Assembly (NCBI RefSeq): GCF_900169075.1 | Contig: NZ_LT827015.1 | Location: forward strand, 2,744,158 to 2,808,157 | Source: Chryseobacterium phocaeense | GTDB lineage: Bacteria > Bacteroidota > Bacteroidia > Flavobacteriales > Weeksellaceae | DNA: 64,000 nucleotides | Reading direction: 5' to 3' | Part shown: in pieces, positions 1 to 8,068 of the stretch | Layout of the letters: each line of letters opens with the position of its first letter | How positions within the stretch are numbered: position 1 is the first letter of the stretch | Position numbers and translations under genes: made by a program | Notes under the pieces: generated by a model | Database searches by the model: none | Told to the model about the DNA's origin: nothing | What the model saw: only the letters and a program-made list of their open reading frames with translations

Positions 1-587
1 AAGCTTCCCCCATACTCATCAGTTCTGATATTGGAAAGCGGTGATAAAAACTGGTGAATCAGATATCCGTGCGCCCCGTGAATTTCTATGAGATCAAAGC
101 CTGCTTTTACTGCTCTTCTGGCTGCTTCTTTAAAATTCTGAACCTGTTCTTTAATTTCATCGGCAGTCAGAACATGGGGAATCCTTTCTGAAGGATGATA
201 CGGAATGGCACTTGGTGCAATGGTTTCCCAGCCTTCTTCAAGCGGGATCTGGAGATTGTTCCAGGTGGAACCTTTTCTTCCGGCATGAGCCAGCTGAATT
301 CCGATTTTACTTTCTGAACGGGAATGGACAAAATCAACGATTTTCTGAAGTTCTGCAGTCTGCTCATCATTCCATATTCCCATGCAGTGATTGGTAATTC
401 TTCCGCGCGGTTCCACTCCGGTAGCTTCCACCATGATCAGACCTGTTCCCCCCTGAGCCCGGCTTCCATAATGAACAAAATGAAAATCATTGGCTAACCC
501 GTTTTCGCATGAATACATACACATGGGCGACATCACCCATCTGTTTTTCAGTTCTATATTTCTAAATTTTATTGGGATATACAGCAT
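1..587 (-). CDS. NADH:flavin oxidoreductase, old yellow enzyme family (3' end outside window)
   Basis: Reading the minus strand from an ATG at 585-587 gives an open frame to the window edge. It starts MLYIPIKFRNIELKNR and continues with the old yellow enzyme signatures MSPMCMYS, QLAHAGRKG and IEIHGAHGYL. These are the FMN-binding and active-site regions of YqjM/NamA-like flavin reductases, which use NAD(P)H to reduce activated C=C bonds or similar substrates in the cytosol. About 195 residues of the usual 340-360 are present, so the C-terminal half of the barrel lies to the left of the window. It is divergent from the cytidine deaminase gene across about 100 bases. Family assignment is firm; the physiological substrate cannot be read from the sequence. 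Confidence 0.9.
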   Translation of the reverse strand, partial: MLYIPIKFRNIELKNRWVMSPMCMYSCENGLANDFHFVHYGSRAQGGTGLIMVEATGVEPRGRITNHCMGIWNDEQTAELQKIVDFVHSRSESKIGIQLAHAGRKGSTWNNLQIPLEEGWETIAPSAIPYHPSERIPHVLTADEIKEQVQNFKEAARRAVKAGFDLIEIHGAHGYLIHQFLSPLSNIRTDEYGGS

Positions 588-630
588 TTTATTTTTTTGA
601 ATTTCAATTTAAAAGGGTAAATAAAAAACA

Positions 631-661
631 TTGTCCAACTGAAGAAAAAGGAGTAATTTTA
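631..661 (+). promoter_or_regulatory. Probable promoter of the cytidine deaminase gene
   Basis: A TTG at 631-633 is followed after 20 nt by TAATTTTA (654-661), one base from the Bacteroidetes -7 consensus TAnnTTTG. It lies 27 bases upstream of the cytidine deaminase start. Inferred from consensus only. Confidence 0.45.
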
Positions 662-688
662 GCCCCCCTTTTTTAGTCTGACTAATAT

Positions 689-1171
689 ATGAAAAAAGAC
701 ATACAGATCAGTTACGAGCATTTTAAAAACAGCAGTGAACTGGACGATACAGAGAAAAAATTATTCGAGAGTGCAAAGCAGGCCCGTGAAAATGCGTACG
801 CTCCTTATTCGAATTTTCTTGTGGGATGTGCGGTTCTGCTGGAAAACGGTGAAATTTATTCCGGGAACAACCAGGAGAATGCGGCCTATCCATCGGGACT
901 GTGCGCAGAGAGAACCACTCTTTTCTGGGTGGCAGCGAATTTCCCTGATGTAAAAGTGAAAAAAATCTTTGTAGTGGGCGGTCCTAAGGAATTCCATGAG
1001 AAAAACCCTCCGATTCCCCCTTGCGGAGCCTGCAGACAGAGCTTAATAGAATATGAAACGAAGCAGAATGACAATATTGACCTTTATTTTTCAAGTATGA
1101 ATGATGAAGTGGTGAAGGTGCATTCCATTAAGGACCTGCTGCCGTTTTATTTTGATTCTTCGTTTTTGTAG
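689..1171 (+). CDS. cdd: Cytidine deaminase
   Basis: A 160-residue cytosolic zinc enzyme that hydrolyses cytidine or deoxycytidine to uridine plus ammonia in pyrimidine salvage. The family hallmarks are visible: the substrate-binding NxENAAYP segment (N-Q-E-N-A-A-Y-P), the catalytic C-A-E motif in GLCAERTTLF, and the second zinc site PCGACRQ. The length fits the homotetrameric class, which is about 130-160 residues. It stands alone on the plus strand with its own probable promoter at 631-661 and no cotranscribed neighbour before the cobalamin riboswitch. Nothing is missing in the active site. Confidence 0.95.
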   Translation: MKKDIQISYEHFKNSSELDDTEKKLFESAKQARENAYAPYSNFLVGCAVLLENGEIYSGNNQENAAYPSGLCAERTTLFWVAANFPDVKVKKIFVVGGPKEFHEKNPPIPPCGACRQSLIEYETKQNDNIDLYFSSMNDEVVKVHSIKDLLPFYFDSSFL

Positions 1172-1173
1172 AG

Positions 1174-1416
1174 AAGAGGCGAAAAGGCAAAAGGGCGAAT
1201 TTGCAAATAGGCTGATAAGGCTGGTAAGGCTGGTAAGGCTGGTAAGGCAAAATTAAAAAGTTAGTATGAGGAAATACATTTATTCCTTATAATTATATTT
1301 TTTTCCGTGCTTGGGATCATTTATTGATAAATTACGTCTGTTTTATATCTTCAAAGTTTAACATATTCACCTATTTGCAAATTTGCCTTTTAGCCCTTTT
1401 GCTTTTTAGCCTTTTT
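1174..1416. repeat. Dispersed GGCGAAAAGGC-type inverted repeat with a 9-bp tandem repeat inside
   Basis: The left arm just after the cdd stop contains AGGCGAAAAGGCAAAAGGGC and then GAATTTGCAAATAG. The right arm near 1371-1416 is its approximate reverse complement (TATTTGCAAATTTGCC, then TAGCCCTTTTGC and TAGCC). Between the arms the 9-mer AGGCTGGTA is repeated, with a first degenerate unit, over 1209-1253. The same sequence family occurs at 46608-46713, 47481-47605 and 48385-48533. No protein is encoded here. The right arm runs into the -33 element of the promoter for the next operon. Confidence 0.7.
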
Positions 1417-1444
1417 GTGCAATACATTTAAAAAGTTATCTTTG
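1415..1444 (+). promoter_or_regulatory. Promoter of the cobalamin-riboswitch operon
   Basis: TTG at 1415-1417 and TATCTTTG at 1437-1444 match the Flavobacteriia consensus (TTG, N17-20, TAnnTTTG) exactly, with a 19-nt spacer. The expected transcript start falls a few bases before the riboswitch. Confidence 0.7.
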
Positions 1445-1450
1445 CAAAAA

Positions 1451-1600
1451 TTTTGGTTTCCAGTGTATTGGAAATAATAGGGAATTGGGTGAAACTCCCA
1501 AGCTGTCCCCGCAACTGTAAATCGCAATAAAAATTTCTGTACAAAGCCACTGTTCATCCGGGAAGGCACAGAAAGCGAAAGCCAGGAGACCTGCCAGAAT
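1451..1600 (+). promoter_or_regulatory. Cobalamin (B12) riboswitch
   Basis: The leader contains the conserved pieces of the cobalamin riboswitch in order: a GGGAA...GGTGAAACTCCC stem region near 1490-1510, the core GCTGTCCCCGCAACTGTAA near 1512-1530, and the B12-box segment GAAAGCCAGGAGACCTGCC near 1577-1595. It precedes a vitamin B12-type TonB receptor by about 45 bases. Cobalamin binding is expected to lower expression of the two downstream genes, probably by occluding translation, because no clear terminator stem lies between the box and the ATG. Confidence 0.95.
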
Positions 1601-1643
1601 ACTAACTAAAAACGCATTACTTTCGGAGGAAAAGTAAAATAGT

Positions 1644-3485
1644 ATGGATATAAAAAGATCTTTATTACTGCTTTGCACGTCTTACGGCAGCTTTCTTTTG
1701 GGACAGGAGAAGGCAGTTGATACCATTTATATTTTCGACAACCAGATGAGCAAGGTGAAGCTTTTTCATCCGGTACGTACCATTACTCCAAAAGATATTG
1801 AGAAAAACTCAACAAACCTTTCCGATCTTCTGCGTTTTCAGTCTTCAATTTACATTAAGGAAAATGGCCGTGGAGCGGTTTCTTCTCCGTCATTCCGGGG
1901 CTCAACTGCCCAGCAGACCGCCTTTGTATGGAACGGGATTAATATTAACTCCAGTTTTCTGGGGCAGGGAGATGTGAATAATATTCCGCTTTTCGGATAT
2001 GACCAGATCGACATCAAAGCAGGCGGAGGAAGTGTGGTATACGGAAGCGGAGCGATCGGGGGAAGCATTCATTTAAACAATATTTTAGATTTCAACAGGG
2101 GCTTTAATGCATCCCTATATTCGGAAGCAGGTTCTTTTGATACGTATACGAATTTTGCACAGGCTTCATTCAGCAGTGACCGGTTCAGCATCAAAGTTTC
2201 GGGGAGTTATTTAACGAGTCAGAATGATTATAAGGTTCCGGAATTTGTGGTAGGAAGTACGGGTTTCGACAATATCAACGGGAAATATTATAATACTTCG
2301 ATGAATATCGGAGCTTCTTATAAAATTGCCGATCATCAGACCATTTCATGGCAGAACCAGATGTTTGATGCTTCGCAGCATTATCCTGTCTTCGAGACGA
2401 ACGGTAATAAAACAAAATACAATGCACAGACTTTAAGGAGCCTGATTGCATGGGATATTCAAAAAAGCAATCTTTCCAACAGCTTAAAAGCGGCTTATAC
2501 GGAGGATAATTTCCAGTATTTCTCGGATCTTAATCAGCCAAAAACGAGCGGTGCGGACGGAAAGAATTATATCTTCAAAAATGATTTCAATTATTTCATT
2601 ACGCCGAAAATCAACATCAATGCCATCGGGGAATTTCAGGTGAATAAAGGTGAGGGCTATGAGTCCGGGCTTGGGAGTATCAGCAGAAATGTAGGTTCCC
2701 TGGCGGGTCTGATCAGGTATTTTGCGACGAAGGATCTTCGTTTTGAAGCGGGAATCAAGAAGGATTTTGTAGAGGATATTTCTTCTCCGCTCCTGTATTC
2801 TTTTTCCGGGAAGTGGAATGCTTTAAGATGGTATCGTACAGGAATTAATTTTTCCAGAAATTTCAGATTCCCATCTTTTAATGATCTGTACTGGAATCCG
2901 GGAGGAAACCTTGATCTGCTTCCGGAAACATCTACCAATGTTGATATGAACCATGAGTTCAGTTTCGGAGATTTTAAAATTACATTGAGTCCTTATTATA
3001 TGGACATTAAAAATATGATCAACTGGCTTCCGACCCCTTACGGCTACTGGGCTCCGGTGAATACCTATAAAGTTGAATCCTATGGTCTGGAGTCGCAGGT
3101 GATGTGGAATAAAACATTCGGGAAACATGCTTTCAGGGTGGATGCCGGGTATACGTATTCAAAATCCGTCAATAAAAGTACCGGAATGCAGATGATGTAT
3201 GTTCCCCTTCATAAAGCTGTCGGGAATATAGAGTATGGTTATTCTTTCCTGAAGGTGTATGCACAGGGACTTTTTAACGGCCTTACGTACACCAGCACGG
3301 ATGAAAAAAGGTCTACTGCCATTGATCCCTATTTTATTTTAAATGCAGGGGTTTCTGCAAGTATTCTGAAGAAATATACGTTAGGATTTAAAGTGAATAA
3401 TCTTACGGATACCATTTACCAGACGGTTTCTCTTTATCCGATGCCTAAGAGAAACTACAGTATTTATGCAACAATTAATTTTTAA
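1644..3485 (+). CDS. btuB: TonB-dependent outer-membrane receptor, BtuB-like (cobalamin uptake)
   Basis: A 613-residue secreted protein with an N-terminal signal peptide ending near SFLLGQE. The plug domain carries ITPKDIEKNS, the PSFRGSTAQQTAFVWNG segment and GGGSVVYGSGAIGGSIHLNN, all typical of TonB-dependent receptor plugs. A long beta-barrel follows and ends in the aromatic outer-membrane terminus YSIYATINF. The specificity call rests mainly on the cobalamin riboswitch upstream. The protein lacks the N-terminal CarboxypepD_reg domain of SusC-type receptors and is of BtuB size. It is 12 bases upstream of a beta-propeller lipoprotein, so the pair is one transcript. The energy-coupling BtuCDF transporter is not in the window. 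Confidence 0.88.
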   Translation: MDIKRSLLLLCTSYGSFLLGQEKAVDTIYIFDNQMSKVKLFHPVRTITPKDIEKNSTNLSDLLRFQSSIYIKENGRGAVSSPSFRGSTAQQTAFVWNGININSSFLGQGDVNNIPLFGYDQIDIKAGGGSVVYGSGAIGGSIHLNNILDFNRGFNASLYSEAGSFDTYTNFAQASFSSDRFSIKVSGSYLTSQNDYKVPEFVVGSTGFDNINGKYYNTSMNIGASYKIADHQTISWQNQMFDASQHYPVFETNGNKTKYNAQTLRSLIAWDIQKSNLSNSLKAAYTEDNFQYFSDLNQPKTSGADGKNYIFKNDFNYFITPKININAIGEFQVNKGEGYESGLGSISRNVGSLAGLIRYFATKDLRFEAGIKKDFVEDISSPLLYSFSGKWNALRWYRTGINFSRNFRFPSFNDLYWNPGGNLDLLPETSTNVDMNHEFSFGDFKITLSPYYMDIKNMINWLPTPYGYWAPVNTYKVESYGLESQVMWNKTFGKHAFRVDAGYTYSKSVNKSTGMQMMYVPLHKAVGNIEYGYSFLKVYAQGLFNGLTYTSTDEKRSTAIDPYFILNAGVSASILKKYTLGFKVNNLTDTIYQTVSLYPMPKRNYSIYATINF

Positions 3486-3497
3486 ACTTAATATATT

Positions 3498-4544
3498 ATG
3501 AGACTGAACAGATTTCTACATTTTTTCCTTGCTTTTACGCTTCTTTTGGGCATTGTGTCCTGTAGCAGTGATAATGATGATGAGCAGGAAATATTCTACG
3601 GCAACGGTTTTTTAATCTCAAATGAAGGTACTTTCGGAAAGCCTGAAGGAGATGTAACGTTTGTAAGTGCAGATTTAAACCTAAAACAGGATAATGTTTT
3701 CTCCCTTAATAACGGAGGTGCCAAATTAGGTGATGTTTTACAGATGATTGCTTACAGAGGCGAAAATGCTTATCTGCTGCTGAACAATTCCAATAAAATC
3801 CAGGTGGTTAACCGTTATAACTTTAAAGCTGTAGGCCAGGTTACCGCTGAACTTAATTCACCACGTTATATGGCTTTTGCGAACAACAATATGTATGTAA
3901 CGAATGATAAATACGGCGGCGCCAAGTATGTGAGCATTTATAAAGCTTCAGACGGTTCTTTCATCAAAAAAATCTCTTTCACTGATGCTGCTGAAAGAAT
4001 TGTGGAAGCCGGAAATAACATTTTTGTGCAGAATGCCTCATTCGGTTTTGGAAATAAGATTAGTTACATCAATACTTCTACCAACGAAGTGCAGTCTACC
4101 ATCACGTTACCTGATGGAATAAATATCAACAAGATTATCTCAAACAACCAGAATGTTTACGCAATTGCCGCAGACGCTGCCAATTCTTATATCTATCAGA
4201 TCTCAAGTGCGGGAGGCATTACAAAAACAACCACTTTAACGGGTATTGTTGATGCCAAAAACCTTGAAATTTCAAACGGTAAGTTTTATTTCTCTTCCGG
4301 AAAGAGTGTATACGCCATGGATATGACTGCTACAACAGCTCCTTCCACTCCATTGTTTACGGTAGCGAACAGTGTGGATCAGTATTCTGCGCTATACGGC
4401 TTCAGCGTGATCAATGATAAAATTTTCACTTCTGATTCCAACGGATTTACCCAGGACAGTAAAATTGTGGTTTACTCTACTACAGGAGCGATCATCAGAG
4501 CATTTACTGCGGGGATCGGTTCAAATGGAGTTTATCCTAATTAA
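3498..4544 (+). CDS. Beta-propeller surface lipoprotein, possible BtuG-like cobalamin-binding partner
   Basis: A 348-residue lipoprotein: the signal sequence ends in a lipobox (GIVSC, Cys22) followed by an acidic SSDNDDE stretch, which in Bacteroidetes often marks surface export. The rest consists of repeated beta-strand units with Asn/Gly turns (for example FLISNEGTF, MAFANNNMYVTNDKYGG, IISNNQNVYAIAAD), consistent with a DUF5074/YncE-like beta-propeller. It follows the BtuB-like receptor by 12 bases under the same riboswitch. In Bacteroides, BtuG proteins are propeller lipoproteins that bind B12 tightly and sit on BtuB; position and fold suggest the same job here, but no B12-binding residues were identified. 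Confidence 0.75.
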   Translation: MRLNRFLHFFLAFTLLLGIVSCSSDNDDEQEIFYGNGFLISNEGTFGKPEGDVTFVSADLNLKQDNVFSLNNGGAKLGDVLQMIAYRGENAYLLLNNSNKIQVVNRYNFKAVGQVTAELNSPRYMAFANNNMYVTNDKYGGAKYVSIYKASDGSFIKKISFTDAAERIVEAGNNIFVQNASFGFGNKISYINTSTNEVQSTITLPDGININKIISNNQNVYAIAADAANSYIYQISSAGGITKTTTLTGIVDAKNLEISNGKFYFSSGKSVYAMDMTATTAPSTPLFTVANSVDQYSALYGFSVINDKIFTSDSNGFTQDSKIVVYSTTGAIIRAFTAGIGSNGVYPN

Positions 4545-4598
4545 GAAAATTAATACTTCGGTATTATTATATTTTTTTTCAACATTTGTGTTTTTTTT

Positions 4599-4634
4599 CA
4601 GGCCGTTTCTCCGAAGCGGCCTGATTTTATTTTG
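4599..4634 (+). terminator. Terminator of the cobalamin operon
   Basis: The hairpin CAGGCCG - 11 nt - CGGCCTG (4599-4623) is followed by a T-rich tract ATTTTATTTTG, 55 bases after the lipoprotein stop. Confidence 0.7.
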
Positions 4635-4646
4635 TTGAAAAAAAGA

Positions 4647-4673
4647 TTTCGGCGGGACGAAGTCCCGCCGAAA
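4647..4673. terminator. Perfect hairpin between convergent genes, probable terminator for the CCA gene
   Basis: TTTCGGCGGGAC, a GAA loop, then GTCCCGCCGAAA: a perfect 12-bp stem. Read on the minus strand it lies just after the CCA gene and is followed by a short T-rich stretch (CTTTTTTTC), so it fits a terminator for that gene. Confidence 0.65.
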
Positions 4674-4693
4674 CTGTTTATAATCTCGCTTAT

Positions 4694-6157
4694 TTAATTA
4701 CACTTCAATCCCAGTTTCTCCGCTTCAGCAATCACAAATTTTTCCGCTTCTGCCTTATCATTAAGGATTTCCCCTTCCAGGATGGCTTCTTTCACCTTTT
4801 CCTTCAGAATTCCGATCTCTTTTCCGGGTTTAAGGTTGAACATCTGCATAATTTCCTCTCCGGTAATGGGCGGCTGGAAATTACGCACCTGGTCTTTCTC
4901 CTCTACTTCTTTGATCTTCACGGCTACATATTCAAAATTCTTTTTGAAACGGTCCTGTTTCCTGGAATTTTTTGTTGTGATATCCGCTTTACATAAAGTG
5001 AACAGATCTTCCAGATCTTCGCCGGCATCGAATAAAAGTCTTCTCAGTGCAGAATCTGAAGCATCATCCGTAATCAGAGCAATCGGGCGTGAGGAAAGCT
5101 TTACCATTTTCTGCACATATTTCATGTCGCTTCCCAATGGTAATTTTAATCTGTTAAAAAGTGTTTTCACCATTTTTGAGCCTAAAAATTCGTGCCCATG
5201 GAACGTCCATCCCGTTCCTTCTACGAATTTTTTTGTCGGTGCTTTCCCTATATCATGCAGCAACGCAGACCAGCGGAGCCACAGATTATCTGTATTTTCT
5301 GAAATATTGTCCACAACTTCCAGCGTATGGTAGAAATTATCTTTATGGGTCTGCCCTTCTACTTCTTCCACACCTTTCAGGTCTATCAGTTCGGGAATAA
5401 CCAGTTTTAAAAGGCCTGTTGTCTCCATTAATCCCAGTCCTACGGAAGGTTTTTTGGACATCATAATCTTATTGAATTCCACCATTATCCTTTCCATTGA
5501 AACAATTTTTATTCTTTCTGCTTCCTGTTTAATGGCGTTCAGGGAATTCTCTTCAATTGTAAAATTTAATGTTGAAGCAAAGCGAACGGCCCTCATCATC
5601 CTCAAGGGATCATCTGAATACGTTTGAGCAGGTTCCAGGGGTGTTCTTAAAATTCCTTTTTCCAGGTCATCAACTCCGTTGAAAGGGTCTATCAGTTCTC
5701 CGAAATTACTTTTGTTCAGAGAAATCGCCATGGCATTGATGGTGAAATCCCTTCTTTTCTGGTCATCTTCCAGTGTTCCGCCTTCTACTTCCGGTTTACG
5801 GCTGTTTTCCGTATAGCTTTCTTTTCTTGCTCCTACAAACTCCAGATCGAGGTCTTTATATTTGATCATCGCAGTTCCGTACGTTTTAAATACAGAAACT
5901 TTTAATTTCGGATCAATATCCTGAGCTACGGTCTGAGCCAGCTCTATACCGCTTTGTTCGGTCACAAAATCAATATCCGTGGACGCCGTTCTTTTCATCA
6001 GAAGGTCACGTACATAACCACCGACAATGTATACGGTCTGATTATTTTTTTCAGCCGCATCCGCAATGATTTTGAATAGTTTTAAATTTTTATTTTGGGT
6101 AAGATTAATTTTCATCGTTAATAAATAGTCGTCCTTTTTAGCTAAGCTGTTTTCCAT
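4694..6157 (-). CDS. cca: CCA tRNA nucleotidyltransferase / poly(A) polymerase family with HD domain
   Basis: A 487-residue class II nucleotidyltransferase that adds or repairs the 3' CCA of tRNAs. The head domain shows VGGYVRDLLM and the metal-binding STDIDFV motif. The RNA-binding neck region follows (DPLRMMRAVRFAS). An HD phosphohydrolase domain carries LLHDIGKAPTK near the middle of the C-terminal half, as in many Bacteroidetes CCA enzymes. The first ATG overlaps the stop of the upstream NTF2-like gene (TAATG). A second ATG, giving MKINLTQNKNL 14 codons later at 6115, is closer to the usual family start, so the N-terminus is uncertain. Confidence 0.9.
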   Translation of the reverse strand: MENSLAKKDDYLLTMKINLTQNKNLKLFKIIADAAEKNNQTVYIVGGYVRDLLMKRTASTDIDFVTEQSGIELAQTVAQDIDPKLKVSVFKTYGTAMIKYKDLDLEFVGARKESYTENSRKPEVEGGTLEDDQKRRDFTINAMAISLNKSNFGELIDPFNGVDDLEKGILRTPLEPAQTYSDDPLRMMRAVRFASTLNFTIEENSLNAIKQEAERIKIVSMERIMVEFNKIMMSKKPSVGLGLMETTGLLKLVIPELIDLKGVEEVEGQTHKDNFYHTLEVVDNISENTDNLWLRWSALLHDIGKAPTKKFVEGTGWTFHGHEFLGSKMVKTLFNRLKLPLGSDMKYVQKMVKLSSRPIALITDDASDSALRRLLFDAGEDLEDLFTLCKADITTKNSRKQDRFKKNFEYVAVKIKEVEEKDQVRNFQPPITGEEIMQMFNLKPGKEIGILKEKVKEAILEGEILNDKAEAEKFVIAEAEKLGLKCN

Positions 6158-6531
6158 TAGTCATAATGGGCATACATTGTTTTAATTTTTCCTTCGTCAT
6201 CAAAAAACATCACTTCTACCGCGTGTTTATCCATTATAGACCGGTAAAACAAAGCCACTGAATTCACGCCTGCAGTTGATTGAATGAGCTCAAAATGCAG
6301 ATCAGGAAATTTGTCCAGTGCTTTTCTCCAATATTGGCGTACTGCTTCTTTTCCTTTTAATGTGCTTTCTTTCCCTCCTGTAGCCATTACAATCATGGGT
6401 GTTGTGATTTCAATATCATCTGTGTAATGAGACAATATATCTTCAAGGTCATGAGAATTCCAGGCACGGATCCATTCTTCAGCAAAATTCCGGTGGTTCA
6501 TGGCATGTCTTTTATCAGTTGAAGACTGCAA
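6157..6531 (-). CDS. SnoaL/NTF2-like protein
   Basis: A small (124-residue) alpha+beta protein of the NTF2-like superfamily. FAEEWIRAWNSHDLEDILSHY and ITTPM..., then GKEAVRQYWRKALDKFPDLHFEL, are typical of the SnoaL-like branch, where a conical pocket binds a small ligand or substrate. It has no signal peptide and is probably cytosolic. An internal start (MNHRNFAEEW, Met11, at 6501) may be the real one, because the first ten residues look unrelated to the fold. It overlaps the CCA gene by one base, so the two are translationally coupled. The specific function is unknown. Confidence 0.75.
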   Translation of the reverse strand: MQSSTDKRHAMNHRNFAEEWIRAWNSHDLEDILSHYTDDIEITTPMIVMATGGKESTLKGKEAVRQYWRKALDKFPDLHFELIQSTAGVNSVALFYRSIMDKHAVEVMFFDDEGKIKTMYAHYD

Positions 6532-6607
6532 AGATAGAAATTAAAAAAAAGAAATCCTGCCGGCAGATACAGACAAGATTTTAAATTAAACGGATTATAG
6601 CAGAATT

Positions 6608-7156
6608 TTATTCACGAAGAACCTTAATCCTGTTGTCGCTCCACACTTTTATCACTGAAGAACCTGAATATTTTGAAACCTTTTCACGGTCTTCTTCCAC
6701 CGCATAATCTACCAGTTTAATGATCTCCGGAGAAATATCCGAAAACTTCAGAGGGCTTTTGTCACCACTGAAATTAGCAGAGGTAGAAACAAGCGGTCTG
6801 TTCAGTTTCGTAATCAGTTTTTTGCAGAAATCCGTTTTTATCAGCCTGATGCCGATACTTCCGTCCTCGGCAAGCATCTCTTTTGGAAGTCCGCGGGGAT
6901 TTTCATACACAATGGTAACCGGTTTTTCACTTAGGTCAATAATTTCCCAGGCCATTTCGGGAACATCCACCAGATCCTGAAGTCTTTTTTCAGACTCTAC
7001 AAGGATAATCATGGATTTGTTTTTTTCGCGTTTTTTGATGTCAAAGATTTTATTGACCGCATCTATGTTGGTGGCATCACATCCTATTCCCCAAATGGTG
7101 TCTGTAGGATAAAGAATGGTTCCGCCGGATTTTAATATTTCGATAATGTTTTCCAT
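6608..7156 (-). CDS. tsaC: L-threonylcarbamoyladenylate synthase (TsaC/Sua5/YrdC family)
   Basis: A 182-residue YrdC-domain protein that makes threonylcarbamoyl-AMP from threonine, bicarbonate and ATP for the t6A37 modification of ANN-decoding tRNAs. Visible hallmarks are GGTILYPTDTIWGIGCD at the start, the basic KKREKNKSM motif and the PLVSTSANFSG motif of the active site. It has the short TsaC-like length without the Sua5 C-terminal domain. It is on the minus strand upstream of the NTF2-like and CCA genes, 76 bases away, so tRNA-maturation genes are clustered here. Confidence 0.92.
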   Translation of the reverse strand: MENIIEILKSGGTILYPTDTIWGIGCDATNIDAVNKIFDIKKREKNKSMIILVESEKRLQDLVDVPEMAWEIIDLSEKPVTIVYENPRGLPKEMLAEDGSIGIRLIKTDFCKKLITKLNRPLVSTSANFSGDKSPLKFSDISPEIIKLVDYAVEEDREKVSKYSGSSVIKVWSDNRIKVLRE

Positions 7157-7250
7157 AATGTACAGGTTTGAAACCTGTGTATAAAGGTAAAAAAACGGTA
7201 AGGTTCCGCCAAAAATATGGGTACAAATGTTTTGTTTTGATGATTTATCA

Positions 7251-7320
7251 GGTTTTGGCTAAAGCCATATTTGAATTATTTCAATAAAAAAACGGGCTAA
7301 AGCCCGTTCCTATTGAATTT
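7251..7320 (+). repeat. REP-like palindromic unit, copy 1
   Basis: The unit begins GGTTTTGGCTAAAGCC, continues through an AT-rich stretch, and ends with the palindrome AACGGGCTAAAGCCCGTT (7291-7308) followed by CCTATTGAA. Copies 2-4 lie around the adjacent transposase gene. The two-palindrome layout is like the REP/BIME units mobilised by REP-associated transposases. This unit and copy 2 occupy most of the 370-base gap between tsaC and the transposase; the rest is AT-rich with no gene. Confidence 0.8.
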
Positions 7321-7458
7321 ACAACTATAATGTTATTGTTGAGAAACACCAAACCGTTGTTCAACAAACCGTACTATTAAAATATAGAATTCATAACTAT
7401 TAAAATTATCAAAAAAAATAGTGATGTTAGACCTGTTATTCTATACAATCGCTGGTAT

Positions 7459-7530
7459 ATTCAATAGGAATGGGCTTTAGCCCATTCAACAATAAAAGCA
7501 AAAAGAATCAACGGCTTTAGCCAAAACCTA
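7459..7530 (-). repeat. REP-like palindromic unit, copy 2 (inverted)
   Basis: In inverse orientation this repeats GGTTTTGGCTAAAGCC ... AATGGGCTAAAGCCCATT then CCTATTGAA. It begins directly at the stop codon of the transposase gene, so the gene and the unit form one block. Confidence 0.8.
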
Positions 7531-7971
7531 TACAAAATTATTTTTTTCAAGAAATTCCTGGTATTCCTCTGCAAAGCCCTTCTTCTGATGATGCTTCTCC
7601 TGATTTTTAATATAATTTCTTACAGCATCAACCTTTGATTCAGAAACTGAAACAGCGAAATATTCGTCCTGCCATGAGAACTTCTCCGGTGTTAGCTGGT
7701 TTTTATTAATCCAATAAGAAGATTCTCCCTTTAATAGTTGCACAACCTTCTCTACAGTCTGGTGTGAGCCTAATGAAATCAGACAATGGCAATGATCAGA
7801 ATAACCATTGACCATATCCAGAAAAATCTTCTTCTCCGAAGCATTTTCCTTAATATGTTTCCATACTTTTATTCTTAAATCAAATGTATTTAAATGAGGC
7901 ACCCGGTTTTTTGTTGAGAAAACAAGGTGGATATAAATTTTTATAAAAGGCATTTGTGTTGTTTTAACCAA
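7528..7971 (-). CDS. Y1 HUH transposase, IS200-like / REP-associated tyrosine transposase (RAYT)
   Basis: A 147-residue protein of the Y1_Tnp (IS200-like) fold. YIHLVFSTKNR forms the first strand, the HUH metal motif is H60-C-H62 in DHCHCLISL, and the nucleophile is probably Tyr120 in VRNYIKNQEKHH. The family cleaves single-stranded hairpin DNA through a 5'-phosphotyrosine. The gene is single copy in the window, has no partner tnpB, and is surrounded by four copies of a GGGCTAAAGCCC palindromic unit, one of which touches its stop codon. This layout points to a REP-associated, non-IS transposase. An alternative start is Met7 (MPFIKIYIH). The frame is intact. Confidence 0.85.
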   Translation of the reverse strand: MVKTTQMPFIKIYIHLVFSTKNRVPHLNTFDLRIKVWKHIKENASEKKIFLDMVNGYSDHCHCLISLGSHQTVEKVVQLLKGESSYWINKNQLTPEKFSWQDEYFAVSVSESKVDAVRNYIKNQEKHHQKKGFAEEYQEFLEKNNFV

Positions 7972-7989
7972 AAATAGTATTTTTTATTT

Positions 7990-8056
7990 ATGTTTTGGAT
8001 AAAGCCATATTTGGTTTTTTTTCATAAAAAATGTGCTAAAGCCCATTCCTATTGAA
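7990..8056 (+). repeat. REP-like palindromic unit, copy 3 (degenerate)
   Basis: GTTTTGGATAAAGCC..., then ATGTGCTAAAGCCCATTCCTATTGAA. Each palindrome carries substitutions relative to copies 1 and 2, so it is probably an older copy. It lies between the transposase and the 196-residue membrane protein gene. Confidence 0.75.
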
Positions 8057-8068
8057 TATTTTTTTTCA

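Noticed and set aside
1209..1253. Short tandem repeat resembling the start of a CRISPR array
   Set aside because: The 9-bp units have no spacers, and no cas genes are present in the window.
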